64,000 nt of DNA from Euphorbia lathyris (Eukaryota; Streptophyta; Magnoliopsida; Malpighiales; Euphorbiaceae), in contig NC_088917.1 in assembly GCF_963576675.1 (NCBI RefSeq), positions 80,772,610 to 80,836,609 of the forward strand, in the 5' to 3' direction. Below the pieces are notes generated by a model, which was not told where the DNA came from, searched no databases, and was given only the letters and a program-made list of their open reading frames with translations. The position numbers and the translations under genes were made by a program. How positions within the stretch are numbered: the stretch's first letter is position 1; each line of letters starts with the position of its first letter. Positions 29,753 to 41,520 of the stretch are shown here, piece by piece.

Positions 29753-32743
29753 CTATTTCTTTTTGTAGTTGAGTTGGGCTTCATGCTCTTTAGCTTTACC
29801 CTTTCCCTTTTGTCTTTGCTGACTACCTGAAGCTTCTTCTTCTGAATGTTGGGTTCTTTGAGCTTGTACTTTCTCCCCCTTTTTGCCACCATCAGCAGGA
29901 GGAGGAATGAAAATGTCTTCAATGGCAGCTTGAGTTAGGCGTTTTGAGAATGCCTTTAACTTTCATGTGCTGGTATTTATGCCATCGAAAATGGGAACAC
30001 CATCATCCAAAATATCATGGGGAATCCTGACATCAGCAGCACTCAGCATACTTAGAACGTATGCTTGAGACTTTCCAACCCAGTGTATGCTGTCAGTGAG
30101 CATTGCAAAAGCTTGATGAAACATCTTTAGCAAAGACGAATCAAAATACTCACGCTGAGCGTTGGTGTGTCGCACGTGGTTGAAAGTAACGCGGGAGTAC
30201 TTCTGGATCTCGTTTGTTTTGAGCTGGTCAGTTTCCATCTCTTCCTTGCTTAAGTTTAGCAGGTGTACAGCCTCGCTAATTTGCTCAATGGAGCATTGGG
30301 AGGAGGAAGAGAGTTGGTGATTGGTTTTCTCTTGCTCAGTATGAAGCTGGTTGAATAGATGATGAACGTTGGCAGAAGTTGCATACATTGAGTTCGTAGC
30401 TGACAATTGATGAATTTCACCCTGTAGAGAGTTTATGTGGTTTACCATGGTCAGCTGGAGTTCGGCCAGCTTCGTTATAGAGACCTGCCTAGGCTGTTGA
30501 GATTGTAATGAAGTCATGACACTCAGTAGATCCTTCAGACCTTTGATCTGAGTAAGAAGCTGAGTGACAGACGAAAGCTGAGTAGGCTCAACATTAGTAG
30601 ACCCAGCGGCAATGGTACTTGTTTGATGGAGGTCCTAGATAAGAGCTTGAGCTGAGTCAACGATTCTTCGACCAGACTCAGAGGCATTGAGATAGCTAAA
30701 GGATCCATCATTTGTTGGCCCAGATGCCGGAGGAGGAGTAGAACCGAATGAAAGCGGTGTTTGGTTCTGCTCAACATTTGAAGTTTCAGCATTATCAGTG
30801 GCTAATCTTGAATTTGGATTTCCAGTAGAAACTGACTGGATTAAATTCTGCACTTGAAGTTGTGGAAGAGGAGGATCGGCAGAAAGTGTTACTTGCTCAG
30901 GGTCAGGCTGAAGCTGACTAGATTGCGGAAGCTGAGGAAGTTCAGTGTTCACCGGAGCAGGTAATTCCTTAGCTTGCTCAACGTGTTGAGGAGCAGGATC
31001 TTCGAGCACTTGCTCGGCATCATTTTGGCTGGGAGTAGCAGTTAGGTCGGCATGTTCCTTCGGCTGAGAAACAGAGGCTTGATTTTCTTGTTGCTCTGGT
31101 TGAGACTCAGGAGGGTTGGAGAAGAACTTAAGATGTACATTTGTAAGGTCAGAGATCTCATCCCTCAGTGGTGAGTCACCCATGAGGTTAATGACGGGTG
31201 CTCGAAATGCCTTCTTTTTTCTCAGTCTCTTCAGCTTTGGAAGAGTAGGGTCAGCAGGAATGGACTCTATAGAGTCAGTAGGTGAAGCTTCCCTTTGAAC
31301 AGCGGGATGATTTTCCGTTGTTTGCTCAGCTTCTTCGTCAACCAACTCAGTGTTGATTGGTTCATAGTGCTCATCATCAGCTGTTTCCTTAGTGTCATCC
31401 TGACCACTTTCTTCTTCATAAGACTTATCATCCAGTTCTTCTTCTACAAACTGACCACCCAATTGGTCTTGTTCTTCCTGGTCATCTAACTGTTGTTCAG
31501 CGTCAATGTCTTGACTTTGTACATAATGTGAGTTAGGAGGAACGACAACGTCAGTTGGAAGGGCATCAATGGGTCTTAACTCAGAGGAGAGTTTCTTTTT
31601 CTTCCTTAGTGGTTGCTTATCAGCGTGCACTCTTTCTTCTTCCTCAGGCTCAGCTTGCCTAGGTCTTTTCTCAGCTGACCTCGGTCCACCCTAACCTTGC
31701 TGAATTTGAGGCTTGGTTCCTCCACATACAAATTTAAGCTTCTTTGGTGTAGAGACAGCTCCTTTAGAGGTGCTTTGCACAACTTTACTCTTTCTTTGCG
31801 TTCTTCCCTTTCGAGTCACCGTCCCCTCAGTTTCCTGGTCAGCAGCCCCTTTCCCTTTCTTGGGCACAATTGGTTGGTCATATGCCAGGCCGAACAGGAC
31901 AGCAGCGGTAATCTCGGTTCCCCAAGTGTGGATTTCCTCAACCAGGCTTACCCCTTGATCCTTGAGGATTTTGGTGATAATAGAGCCTAACCTAAGAGTT
32001 CCAGTGCTTCTTTGAAATCCACCGATTATGAAGACGGGCATGTTGATCGTCGTGTAGGTCAGCATATGCCATATGAAACACTGCTCGAAGTTTGTCGCTG
32101 AGTTGGTGCAGTTGATTTTGGGGAAGAGCAAATTTGTTAGTATGTAATGGGCCATCTTCTGATTCTGACCCATGGAGGTACTTGAAATCTCACCTACATG
32201 ACCAGGAGGTTTACAGAACTCATGGACGTAGTTGGTTTTGTCTTGATCACCCGATTTACGAAGAATTGCTCCTTCGTTTTTCAACTTGAGTAGTGAGGCA
32301 AGGTAAGCGGGGTTGATGAGGATATCCTTCCCCGAGACCTTGGTGACCATATAGTCCCGGTTATCATCTGCAACCTTTAGGTTAGCATAAAATTCCTTAA
32401 CCATCTCTGGATAAGTAGCCTCACGAACTGAGAACAGCTCGGTCCAGCCGTTGTTCTTGATCCAGTCACAAAAGGGTTGCTCAACCTCCACAAAACCCCT
32501 TGAAAACCAACGCGAGTGGTCAACCTTATACCCCCTCACACTTTCGTAAACTTGATAGTAGGTGCATTCCACGATCTTCTTGCCTTTGTCCTTTTGCTGT
32601 TTTCCCTTCGAAGAGGCAGCTTGGTTAGTTTTGGTGTGCTTGCTCGGCGTAGTGACTTTAGAGTGGTCACGCTGGGCAGTAGATGAAGGATTTTCATCGG
32701 AGTGATTAACGGCACCGGAGACATTCTGAGAATCGTTCGTCAT
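29753..32743 (-). pseudogene. Accessory (envelope-position) ORF of element B, about 996 codons with three stops
   Basis: A single minus-strand frame runs from ATG (32743) to TAG (29753-29755), interrupted only by in-frame stops at 31691-31693, 30635-30637 and 29963-29965. The N-terminal 60 residues are basic and S/T/K-rich. About residues 70-260 form a globular region with CTYYQVYESVRGYKV, KEFYANLKV, KVSGKDILINPAYLASLL and ILTNLLFPKINC, which resembles the family annotated as putative plant transposon protein. Residues 370-620 are strongly acidic, then Q/P-rich. The last 330 residues are helical with coiled-coil character (SQCSIEQISEAVHLLNLSKE) and end in a basic tail. Position after pol matches the extra ORF of Sireviruses, often called envelope-like. 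I see no clear signal peptide or membrane segment. Function unknown. Confidence 0.75.
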
Positions 32744-33222
32744 GATTCTTAGAGAGGTTTGAGAAGTTTGGGAGATTTTAGAGAGAATATGAGAATACCA
32801 GAATTTCTAAGCGTAAAGGAATAGAAGTGGGAAATCATCCACTACTTATAGAGGTGTCGAATTGATCCTAAGCGTTGAGGTGGCCGTTTGACCTCGAGAT
32901 ACTCAATCGACAAATATTCTGGCATTTATGACACATTCGGCGCATGGGTTTTCTAATCATCGCGCCTACGTCATCGTAGGTGGCTATTAAATTCGCGTGT
33001 TATGCATTAAAGTTTGCAACGGATATTTACTCAGTGTGAAGGATCTCAAACGTTTGAAATTCTAAGTAGTCAATTGTTACGCAAAGGAATAATTTTTATG
33101 CTTAGTTGCTCAGCTTAAGATAAACACTCAGCATGTAAATCTACTCAGCATATGACAGTAATTGATTTAGCATAAATCATTCAGCATGGTAATTCACTCA
33201 GCATGCATACTCTACTTGGAAA
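32744..33222. other. Spacer between pol and accessory ORF of element B
   Basis: No gene is seen. The stretch repeats words such as CTCAGCATG in several copies (33120-33215). It might hold a promoter or splice site for the accessory ORF, but no defined site can be pointed to. Confidence 0.45.
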
Positions 33223-34462
33223 TTATTGAAGAGGATTAAACATAACAATGGCTTCTCTAAGTATGTTGAATTGCTCACGAGCCAGTGGCTTTGTGAAGAT
33301 ATCAACAAGCTGCTCATCCGTTGGGACATAGGTCAGCTTGATCTCTCCCTTGAGTACATGATCTCTGATGAAGTGATGTCTTATGCTGACAAGCTTCATC
33401 CTGTTGTGCTAGATTGGGTTCTTTGATAGGTCAATGGCACTCTTGTTGTCACATTTGACTTCAATTGTTTTAGTCCGAACACCAAAATCTTCAAGCTGTT
33501 GCTTAATCCATAGGACTTGAGCAACACAGCTTCCAGCAGCAACGTACTCAGCTTCAGTGGTTGACAGGGCTACTGACGCCTGCTTCTTGCTGAACCAGGA
33601 CACAAGACAGCTCCCAAGGAAGTGGCATCCTCCTGAGGTGCCTTTTCATTCAAGCTTGTCTCGTCCGTAGTCAGCGTCAGTGTATCCAATGAGTGTGAAA
33701 TCATGAGTATTGGGATACCACAAACCTGCATTCACTGAGCCTTGCAAATATCTAAGGATTCTTTTTACAGCTATGTAATGAGATTCCTTAGGGTTAGATT
33801 GATTTCTAGCACAATAACATACCGAGAACTGAATGTCCGGCCTACTAGCAGTTAAGTAAAGTAGAGAACCAATCATACCTCGGTACAATCTGCTGTCTAC
33901 TGACTTACCATTCTCATCAGCGCAGAGGACAGTGTCAGTGCCCATTGGGGTAGATATTGACTTACAATTCTCAAGTTCATACTTCTTCAATATCTCCTTA
34001 GCATACTTAGTTTGACTGATGAAGATGCCATTTTTCCCTTGTTTGATTTGAAGTCCAAGGAAGAAATTGAGTTCTCCCATCATTAACATTTCAAACTCAG
34101 TCTGCATCTGCTTACTAAATTCCTTTCACATTGACTCGTTAGTGGCACCAAAAATAATGTCATCAACATATATTTGAGCCAGCAGGGTATCTTTACCCTT
34201 CCTCTTAATGAATAAGGTTGTATCAGCTTTACCTCTGACATAATTTCTAGTCAGCAGGAAACTGGTCAGCCTCTCATACCAAGCACATGGTGCTTGTTTG
34301 AGACCATACAGAGCCTTTTTGAGCTTATAAACGTGCTTTGGGAATTTAGGATCCTCAAACCCTAGAGGCTGATTAACATAAACTTCCTCGTTTATAACTC
34401 CATTAAGGAATGCACTCTTAACATCCATTTGAAACAATTTAAAGTTCATATAGCTTGCATAT
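33223..34462 (-). pseudogene. RT C-terminal half and RNase H of element B
   Basis: The minus-strand frame resumes at the edge of element C with NFKLFQMDVKSAFLNG, then KALYGLKQAPCAWYERL and the catalytic block AQIYVDDIIFGATNESM with both aspartates. After a stop near 34126 it continues ELNFFLGLQIKQ, then RPDIQFSVCYCARNQ and LIGYTDADYG. RNase H follows with SKKQASVALSTTEAEYVAA and KCDNKSAIDL, ending at TAA 33223-33225. Stops sit at about 34126, 33646 and 33409 (the last probably from CAG). The RT catalytic motif is intact, but the gene is cut in two by element C at the codons for ILCAY-ASYM. Confidence 0.92.
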
Positions 34463-36056
34463 TGATAGGGGTCAAAAACCCCTATCTTTGGGTACGGTTT
34501 TAGAACGGTTTTTAGCGTTATTTAGTTAATAAGCGAGCAATTCTCGCATTTAAATGCTTTTGTGTGAGTTAGTTAGAAATTGGAAATGTTTTATTTACTT
34601 TTCGTTGTTTAGGCTCGTTTTATGATCAATTTAGGCAAATACGGCCAAAATGGCATGCATATTATAATTCCGTTATCTTTTAAAGCTAATTGATCCGTCA
34701 AAAGTCGCACCAAACGAAGCGTTTGCTCAAAATAAGCGATTGGCGGGTCAATTTAGCCTTTGGACTAATGTTGTTTGGAGTTTATGTGCGTGTGCGGGTT
34801 AAAACATGATCAATTTCAGGCAAAAATCGTGTCTCGGGGACCCCCGGCAGTCGCTCGGCGAATTGAGCATCGATGAGCGGCCCAGGCGCTGCTCGGCGAG
34901 CTGCCCAGGCACTGCCTAGGCACCGCCCAGGCACTGCCCAGGCACCGCTCAGGCACTGTGCCTGCTCGCCGAGCAGCTCGCCCTGCTCGGCGAGCAGACC
35001 TGCGGGAATTGGTCAAAAAGAGCAATTCCGCCCCCACGATGCCACGATGGACCCCACGACTTCCTACCTGCATAAGGACACGAAAATAGGACAAGAAAAG
35101 GGCCCGAGCCACGCCTATAAATAGGATTTTTCCAATGTAATTAGACATCTTTCATTATTTGTAAATTACTTTAGCTTTCCCCTTGAATTTCCTCTCCATC
35201 TCCTCCATCTTCATCAACCTCCATTGAAGCTCCTTCAAAGCTGTTCTTGAGGAATATTCAACGTCCGTCCTTAAGACCTAGGAAGCCGATTGCAGAGTAG
35301 ACAGGTTCCTTGAAAGGGATTTTCGTATCTCCTTTTACTTTTCCTTGTTTTTACTCTTTGATACAGTCTATGAATCCTAGGCTAATTGTATCCTGTGACA
35401 TTGTTCTTCATCTTTAATAATATTTTAGCTCTTGTTCTATTCTATGATTGTTTGTTTAATCTTTGTCTTACGCTTTATTCAATTGGTTTAACTCATTCAA
35501 AAGCCCCAAAATCGAGTAGGCACATATTGTGAGCTGAATCTGACCTAGTCAGAGCCTAGGAGATTGACGACCTCTTAGTTGATTAAGCCCAAATTGCTGA
35601 GCCTTAGACCTAGTTTCGGCCTTACAAGGGAATCACGCACTAGGAACTTCAGGAGGGTAAGTAGTGTTAATCGCCTTGAATACAAGTGACTTAGATTAGG
35701 TTTTTAATCAATAGACCTAATAACCTAACCTCATTATTATCGTTCATACCATGTTCCTTCGGGTAATTGCATTAGTGAAAGATCAATTAGGAGTAGTTTA
35801 ACTTAATTAGGCGTAGAATAACTTAGTTAGAACTAGATAACTTTGCTAGGAGTAGCGTAATTCAACCTAGGAGTAGATTAACTTAACCAAACCAATTCAA
35901 ACCCCACAAAGCCTAGATAACACCTGAGACCTAGTAATTCGATACTTGTGGTAAATAAGTCCTGTGGATTCGATACCTGGACTTTCCATATTTATTACTT
36001 GATAACGACGGGGTACACTTATCCCTTAGTGAGTCTTCTTCACCGAAGGCGCATCA
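34463..36056 (+). repeat. 5' LTR of element C
   Basis: It is 1,594 bp. The first bases form a perfect hairpin (GATAGGGGT, loop CAAAA, ACCCCTATC). A GC-rich block at 34850-35000 has repeated CAGGCACTGCC words and CTCGCCGAGC palindromes. A TATAAATA box lies at 35116-35123. The small frames on both strands through the GC block are not genes. Confidence 0.92.
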
Positions 36057-36062
36057 TGTTTT

Positions 36063-36080
36063 TGGCGCCGTTGCCGGGGA
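36063..36080 (+). promoter_or_regulatory. Primer binding site of element C (Asp tRNA)
   Basis: TGGCGCCGTTGCCGGGGA lies six bases after the LTR end. It is the aspartate-tRNA complement used by Athila/Calypso-type elements. Confidence 0.85.
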
Positions 36081-36164
36081 TTTATTTCTTCTGCAATATC
36101 GAACCAAAGGTCGATTTGTTAGTTTAGGAATTCCTTTGTGAATGTCTCTGTGAATATCATCTAT

Positions 36165-36490
36165 ACTTGTTTATCTATACTTGTTTATAACCGTTAATAC
36201 TTGTTTATATTTATACTTGTTCATATTTATACCTGTTTATACATATACTTGCTTATACATACACTTGTTTATATACGATTCTTTTTGTAAATATCCTTGT
36301 TTATATCGTTTATACTTGTTTATACATATACCTGTTTATACATACACTTGTTTATATACGATTCTTTTTGTGAATATCCTTGTTTATATCGTTTATACTT
36401 GTTTATACATAATTCTTTATACTTATTCTCTATACTTGTTGATATATAATTTCTTTATACTTTTCTATACTTGTTCATATCTGTATACTG
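36165..36490. repeat. Leader minisatellite TATACTTGTTTA
   Basis: The word TATACTTGTT or a variant occurs well over a dozen times between the primer site and gag, and a larger segment of about 85 bp (CACTTGTTTATATACGATTC...) is present twice. The 110-codon frame across it is only the repeat translated. Confidence 0.85.
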
Positions 36491-36544
36491 TTACTTATCA
36501 ACTTTTGTGCTAGAACTTCACTTTTTCTCAGCATTCTCTGATCA

Positions 36545-37507
36545 ATGAATTGGCAAAAAAAAGTCGAGTGGCAAGCTCAAAAGTTTACTATCCCATCAAG
36601 ACAATACATTCATGCCCTGGAGAATGAGGCTCCCAATCCCTCCATGACCGACTTAAATGAGAAAATGGATATTTTGATGGCGAAACTGAGCCTCAACACC
36701 AATGAAAGTGTAAGTTTTGTGGGTAATCACCAAAGGTATAATTCTAACCCCAATTCTTACAGCTTTTATGGTAGTGATTGGAGGAGACCTGAACACTCAA
36801 ATCTGTCCTACGGGAACCCTAACATGTTGAGGCCTCCAAATAGGTTTGTTAATGAGCACAGGGAAAACGAATTGGGAATGTTCCCTTATGAACAAGCAAG
36901 CCAAGTTCCTCCACAACCCTCTAGCTCACGAGATGAGGTGTTGTCTCTTTTGAAAGGAATATCAGCCCGACTTACAATCAATGAGGAGGTTTGCAAGGAC
37001 TTGAGCAACCAATTGGCTCAAATAAACCATGAGATGCAAAAGCACTCCCGAGATGCCCTCCCAAGCATAAAGGAAAACATAGAAATCCCACAAAGGGAAT
37101 CAGCTCAAGCCATCTCTTTGAGGAATGACGAAAAGGTAGAACCAAGTCCACTGTCACATGCATCACTCAAGGTAAGTGAAGAACCGGAAGCGGTAAGCAA
37201 CCCCGGTTCAAAATCTGAAATTCTAAATCATGTGATAGAAATAAATGATCAAATCGAAGCTTGTGTATATCAACTACCTTTTCCTCAAAAGTTCGAAAAG
37301 TTTGGATTTACTCCTTGTTCAGAAGTTTTCATTCTCTTCAACCTACCAAGAGAATCCAAAAGGGAGCAAACCAAACTTTTTCATAACATGTTTAAATTCG
37401 GCCTCCTACTTTCATTAAACTTATTTGAGGCTCTTAATCCGTTTTGTAGGTACGGGTTATTTGTTAAGGAGTTCCAGTTCCTAACGCGAGTAGAAGGATA
37501 CACCTAG
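36545..37507 (+). CDS. gag: Gag-like protein of element C (320 codons)
   Basis: This is an uninterrupted frame from ATG at 36545. Residues 1-60 are charged. Residues 60-105 are rich in N, Y, S and P (SNPNSYSFYGSDWRRPEHSN) in the way Athila-type gag C-terminal regions are. Residues 130-170 form a helix (SRDEVLSLLKGISARL then SNQLAQINHEMQKH). The remainder has K/E-rich linkers and ends EFQFLTRVEGYT. No zinc knuckle is seen. A full Athila gag is longer, so this corresponds to its C-terminal half, possibly fused to a sequence of other origin after residue 235. It would be the only protein the element can make, perhaps to help package its RNA in trans. The family assignment is tentative. Confidence 0.55.
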   Translation: MNWQKKVEWQAQKFTIPSRQYIHALENEAPNPSMTDLNEKMDILMAKLSLNTNESVSFVGNHQRYNSNPNSYSFYGSDWRRPEHSNLSYGNPNMLRPPNRFVNEHRENELGMFPYEQASQVPPQPSSSRDEVLSLLKGISARLTINEEVCKDLSNQLAQINHEMQKHSRDALPSIKENIEIPQRESAQAISLRNDEKVEPSPLSHASLKVSEEPEAVSNPGSKSEILNHVIEINDQIEACVYQLPFPQKFEKFGFTPCSEVFILFNLPRESKREQTKLFHNMFKFGLLLSLNLFEALNPFCRYGLFVKEFQFLTRVEGYT

Positions 37508-37995
37508 GCGTGAATTCTATATCGAGCTCACCGACTATAACGTAGCGCTTCTTGGGAGGCAACCCAAGTTTTAATAAAACTTTTCAGGTTTATTTTATGT
37601 AGATTATCCATTGATCTTTTAGTTTAGTCTTTTTAGTTTTCTTTTACGTTTTTTTAAAGTGTTCGTTTAAAAAAAAAAAATAAAATAAATAAAATAAAAT
37701 AAATAAATAAATAAATAAATATTTTTTTAGTTGTTTAGTTTTCTTTTATTTTATTTTATTTTATTTTTATTTTTATTTTTTTTAAGTGTTCAGGTTTAAA
37801 ATAAAAAAACTAAAATTTTGGCCCCACTGCCGCCCAGCTCGGCGAGCAGGGCACTGCCGCCCAGCTCGGCGAGCTGGGCACTGCTCGCCGCGAGCTGGGC
37901 ACTACGCCCAGCCCGCCGCTGGGCACTGCCGCCCAGCCCGCTGCTCGGCCGCGATAAGCAAACTGTTCGGGATTTTTAAATTCCGAACGGAGCTA

Positions 37996-38026
<31 letters not shown>

Positions 38027-39649
38027 AATAATAAATAAATAATTTTGGCACCGCAAATCATCAAATTTTTGGCGATTGCGATAAAATCAGTAAGTTGTCT
38101 TCTCCACCCTAACTTTTTGCACTTGTACTTTATGGTTTGTGATGCAATGTTGGAACTTATTGCATATTTTTTGTGTGAGGAGGAGGGGTAGACAAACTTA
38201 CAAAAATTGTGTAATTTTTAAATTTTTGTTGCGTCGTGTCTAGTTTAGTTTAGCGTTTTCGGGTTTTATTTATGTTTTCGCATGTTTAGGATCTAAAACC
38301 GTGAACCTCATTCGAATCTAAACTTCGTTATTTGTCATTGAGGGCTGAGAACCGAATCTAAGATTGCATGACAACTAGTTTAGCTGTAGGACACAATCCT
38401 TGTATCTGTAAAAGCATGAGCTAAAGTTTGCATTTAGACCCTACTTTTGAAGAAATGCTAAAATCATTACTTAGGTAGATAACTTAAGAATTGAAGGCAT
38501 GTGATGTTAAACTTGAGTTTGGGGAAAACTAGTAAACACAAAATTGAAACCCAAAGAATTGTGAGTTGAATTTGAGCCCAAGAGCGAACATCAAAAAAGC
38601 TCATTTTCTTGACATTTTTGTGTGAATGCTTTGACTTGTGGAAATATTACAGATTTTGCACCTAATACTGTATTGAACCTACATGCAATAATTTGAGATG
38701 ATAAACGATGAATCAGCCTCATTAGAATTGACCCTTTTCTTTACCTTATTTTCTCTTTTTCAACTACTCTAGGAAGCCCCTTTGAGCCTGTATTTTTGTA
38801 GTTTGTAGAATTTTTCTTTCGTTCTAACCCTTATTTTTGCAAACCATCACTTGGTTTACTACTTAACCCAAAGTTTTTGCAAAGCTCACATCGAGCCTTT
38901 GTCAATTCTAGCGCTTTGTCTTTGTTTATGGCATCATAGTAGCAAGCCAAAAGGCTAAGAAGTGAATGAGCATCACTATCCCAAAAAATAAAAAGAAAAG
39001 AAAAGGGGAAAAGAGAAAAACAGAAAAAGAAAAGAAAAGAAGAGAGACGAACAAAAAGGGAAGAACTTCATTCCCCAGTTCTTAAAATCAAAACGTCTAA
39101 AGAAAACATCCTAACAAGAGAGTAATGAATGAATAAAAAGCTCAGTCACTTCATATTTGCTAAAGCCATTTGAACTTTGTTTTTCTAGCGCTAGAAATAT
39201 TAACCCTTGTTGTACCTTTAACCCTCTAACCACATTACAACCCCAATTCGAGGCTGTTTTTGATATCATCGGAGTCATATAGCATAGTAGAGGAACTCGG
39301 ATGAACGTGCAAAATCAACGTAATCCTAAGCAAGAACATAAGCCGAGAGTAAACACTTTAGCCGCCGAAAATTGTGTGAAATGAGTGAACTACCTATGGT
39401 GAGGTGTTTTACTTAGCGATCCCCTCAAGCTCGTTTAATTAAACATGTGTCCTTTTTCTTAAAACATATGACCTATGATAATTGAAATGCGGCTTTTGGA
39501 TATCGTGTCTCTACTTTGTATTTCCGAATGCATGTAATTACAGATGCTCGAAATTGTGTCAAGCACCTAGTCAAACCGGGAGGTTTTCTAGCTTGCTTGT
39601 GATTGCGGGTTTAGTTTTTTAGTTTACTTGGGGACAAGTAAAGTTTTAA
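37508..39649. other. Noncoding 3' internal region of element C
   Basis: No coding content was found. It contains A/T homopolymer-like low complexity (37668-37790), a GC-rich block (37822-37955) with repeated CCCAGCTCGGCGAGC words related to those in the LTR, (AAATA)n runs (37995-38040) and a purine-rich tract (38985-39060). In a complete Athila element pol would lie here. Confidence 0.65.
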
Positions 39650-39662
39650 GTGCGAGGAGGTT
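39650..39662 (+). promoter_or_regulatory. Polypurine tract of element C
   Basis: TGCGAGGAGGTT lies immediately before the 3' LTR, which confirms plus orientation. Confidence 0.7.
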
Positions 39663-41290
39663 TGATAGGGGTCAAAAACCCCTATCTTTGGGTACGGTTT
39701 TAGAACGGTTTTTAGCGTTATTTAGTTAATAAGCGAGCAATTCTCGCATTTAAATGCTTTTGTGCGAGTTAGTTAGAAATTGGAAATGTTTTATTTACTT
39801 TTCGTTGTTCAGGCTCGTTTTATGATCAATTTAGGCAAATACGGCCAAAATGGCATGCATATTATAATTCCGTTATCTTTTGAAGCTAATTGATCCGTCA
39901 AAAGTCGCACCAAACGAAGCGTTTGCTCAAAATAAGCGATTGGCGGGTCAATTTAGCCTTTGGACTAATGTTGTTTGGAGTTTATGTGCGTGTGCAGGTT
40001 AAAACATGATCAATTTCAGGCAAAAATCGTGTCTCGGGGACCCCCGGCAGTCGCTCGGCGAATTGAGCATCGGTGAGCAGCCCAGGCGCTGCTCGGCGCG
40101 TAGCCCGGGCGCTGCTCGACGAGCTGCCCAGGAACTGCCCAGGCACCGCCCAGTCACTGCCCAGGCACCGCCCAGGCACTGCCCAGGCACTGTGCCTGCT
40201 CGGCGAGCAGCTCGCCCTGCTCGGCGAGCAGACCTGCGGGAATTGGTCAAAAAGACCAATTCCGCCCCCACGATGCCACGATGGACCCCACGACTTCCTA
40301 CCTGCATAAGGACACGAAAATAGGTCAAGAAAAGGGCCCGAGCCACGCCTATAAATAGGATTTTTCCAATGTAATTAGACATCTTTCATTATTTGTAAAT
40401 TACTTTATCTTTCCCCTTGAATTTCCTCTCCATCTCCTCCATCTTCCTCAACCTCCATTGAAGCTCCTTCAAAGCTGTTCTTGAGGAATATTCAAGGTCC
40501 GTCCTTAAGACCTAGGAAGCCGATTGCAGAGTAGACAGGTTCCTTGAAAGGGATTTTCGTATCTCCTTTTACTTTTCCTTGTTTTTACTCTTTGATATAG
40601 TCTATGAATCCTAGGCTAATTGTATCCTGTGACATTGTTCTTCATCTTTAATAATATTTTAGCTCTTGTTCTGTTCTATGATTGTTTGTTTAATCTTTGT
40701 CTTACGCTTTATTCAATTGGTTTAACTCATTCAAAAGCCCCAAAATCGAGTAGGCACATATTGTGAGCTGAATCTGACCTAGTCAGAGCCTAGGAGATTG
40801 ACGACCTCTTAGTTGATTAAGCCCAAATTGCTGAGCCTTAGACCTAGTTTCGGCCTTACAAGGGAATCACGCACTAGGAACTTCAGGAGGGTAAGTAGTG
40901 TTAATCGCCTTGAATACAAGTGACTTAGATTAGGTTTTTAATCAATAGACCTAATAACCTAACCTCATTATTATCATTCATACCATGTTCCTTCGGGTAA
41001 TTGCATTAGTGAAAGATCAATTAGGAGTAGTTTAACTTAATTAGGCGTAGAATAACTTAGTTAGAACTAGATAACTTAGCTAGGAGTAGCGTAATTCAAC
41101 CTAGGAGTAGATTAACTTAACCAAACCAATTCAAACCCCACAAAGCCTAGATAACACCCGAGACCTAGTAATTCGATACTTGTGGTAAATAAGTCCTGTG
41201 GATTCGATACCTAGACTTTCCAGATTTATTACTTGATAACGACGGGGTACACTTATCCCTTAGTGAGTCTTCTTCACCGAAGGCGCATCA
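39663..41290 (+). repeat. 3' LTR of element C
   Basis: It is 1,628 bp, 34 bp longer than the 5' LTR, mainly because of extra CAGGCACCGCC-type units in the GC block at 40050-40215. The TATAAATA box lies at 40350-40357. Otherwise the LTRs are nearly identical by eye. Confidence 0.92.
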
Positions 41291-41520
41291 CATATGCACA
41301 TAAAATTCTAATAGCCTCTAGCCTTGCCACTAGGGCAAAGGTCTCACCGTAGTCAATACCTTCTTGCTGACTGTAGCCCTGAGCTACAAGTCTTGCTTTG
41401 TTTCTGACCACGTTCCCTTGTTCATCCAGCTTGTTGCGGAAGACCCATCTTGTTCCTATGGTCTTCTGGCTTTTTGGTTTTGGCACTAAGTCCCATACTT
41501 CATTTCTTCGGAACTGATCA
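41291..41520 (-). pseudogene. RT N-terminal part of element B
   Basis: The minus-strand frame has [38 protein letters not shown] and then [10 protein letters not shown], where element C is inserted. These are the palm/finger blocks that open a copia reverse transcriptase. The continuation lies at 34462. The same frame is preceded by [18 protein letters not shown], the usual start of the domain. One expected proline is replaced: FALVARLEA where the family commonly has FAPVARLEA. Confidence 0.9.

Larger units (their letters stand above)
34463..41290 (+). mobile_element. Element C: gag-only Athila-like LTR retrotransposon
   Basis: This is a 6,828-bp plus-strand element inside the RT of element B, flanked by CATAT on both sides (34458-34462 and 41291-41295). 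The LTRs start TGATAGGGGTC and end GGCGCATCA. The primer site is that of aspartate tRNA, as in Athila-type Ty3/gypsy elements. The 3.6-kb internal region codes only for a gag-like protein of 320 residues; no protease, RT, RNase H or integrase can be read. It must have used proteins from another element. Because it splits a recognisable gene with an exact target duplication, it is the youngest layer of the nest. Confidence 0.92.

Noticed and set aside
31295..31990. Plus-strand frames of 60-97 codons
   Set aside because: Shadows of the minus-strand accessory ORF of element B.
34816..35148. 110-codon frame and its plus-strand counterpart, repeated near 40 kb
   Set aside because: They come from the GC-rich repeat block of the LTRs of element C.
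36181..36513. 110-codon plus-strand open frame
   Set aside because: It is the translated TATACTTGTT minisatellite of element C; composition is only Y, L, F, I, C and T in repeats.
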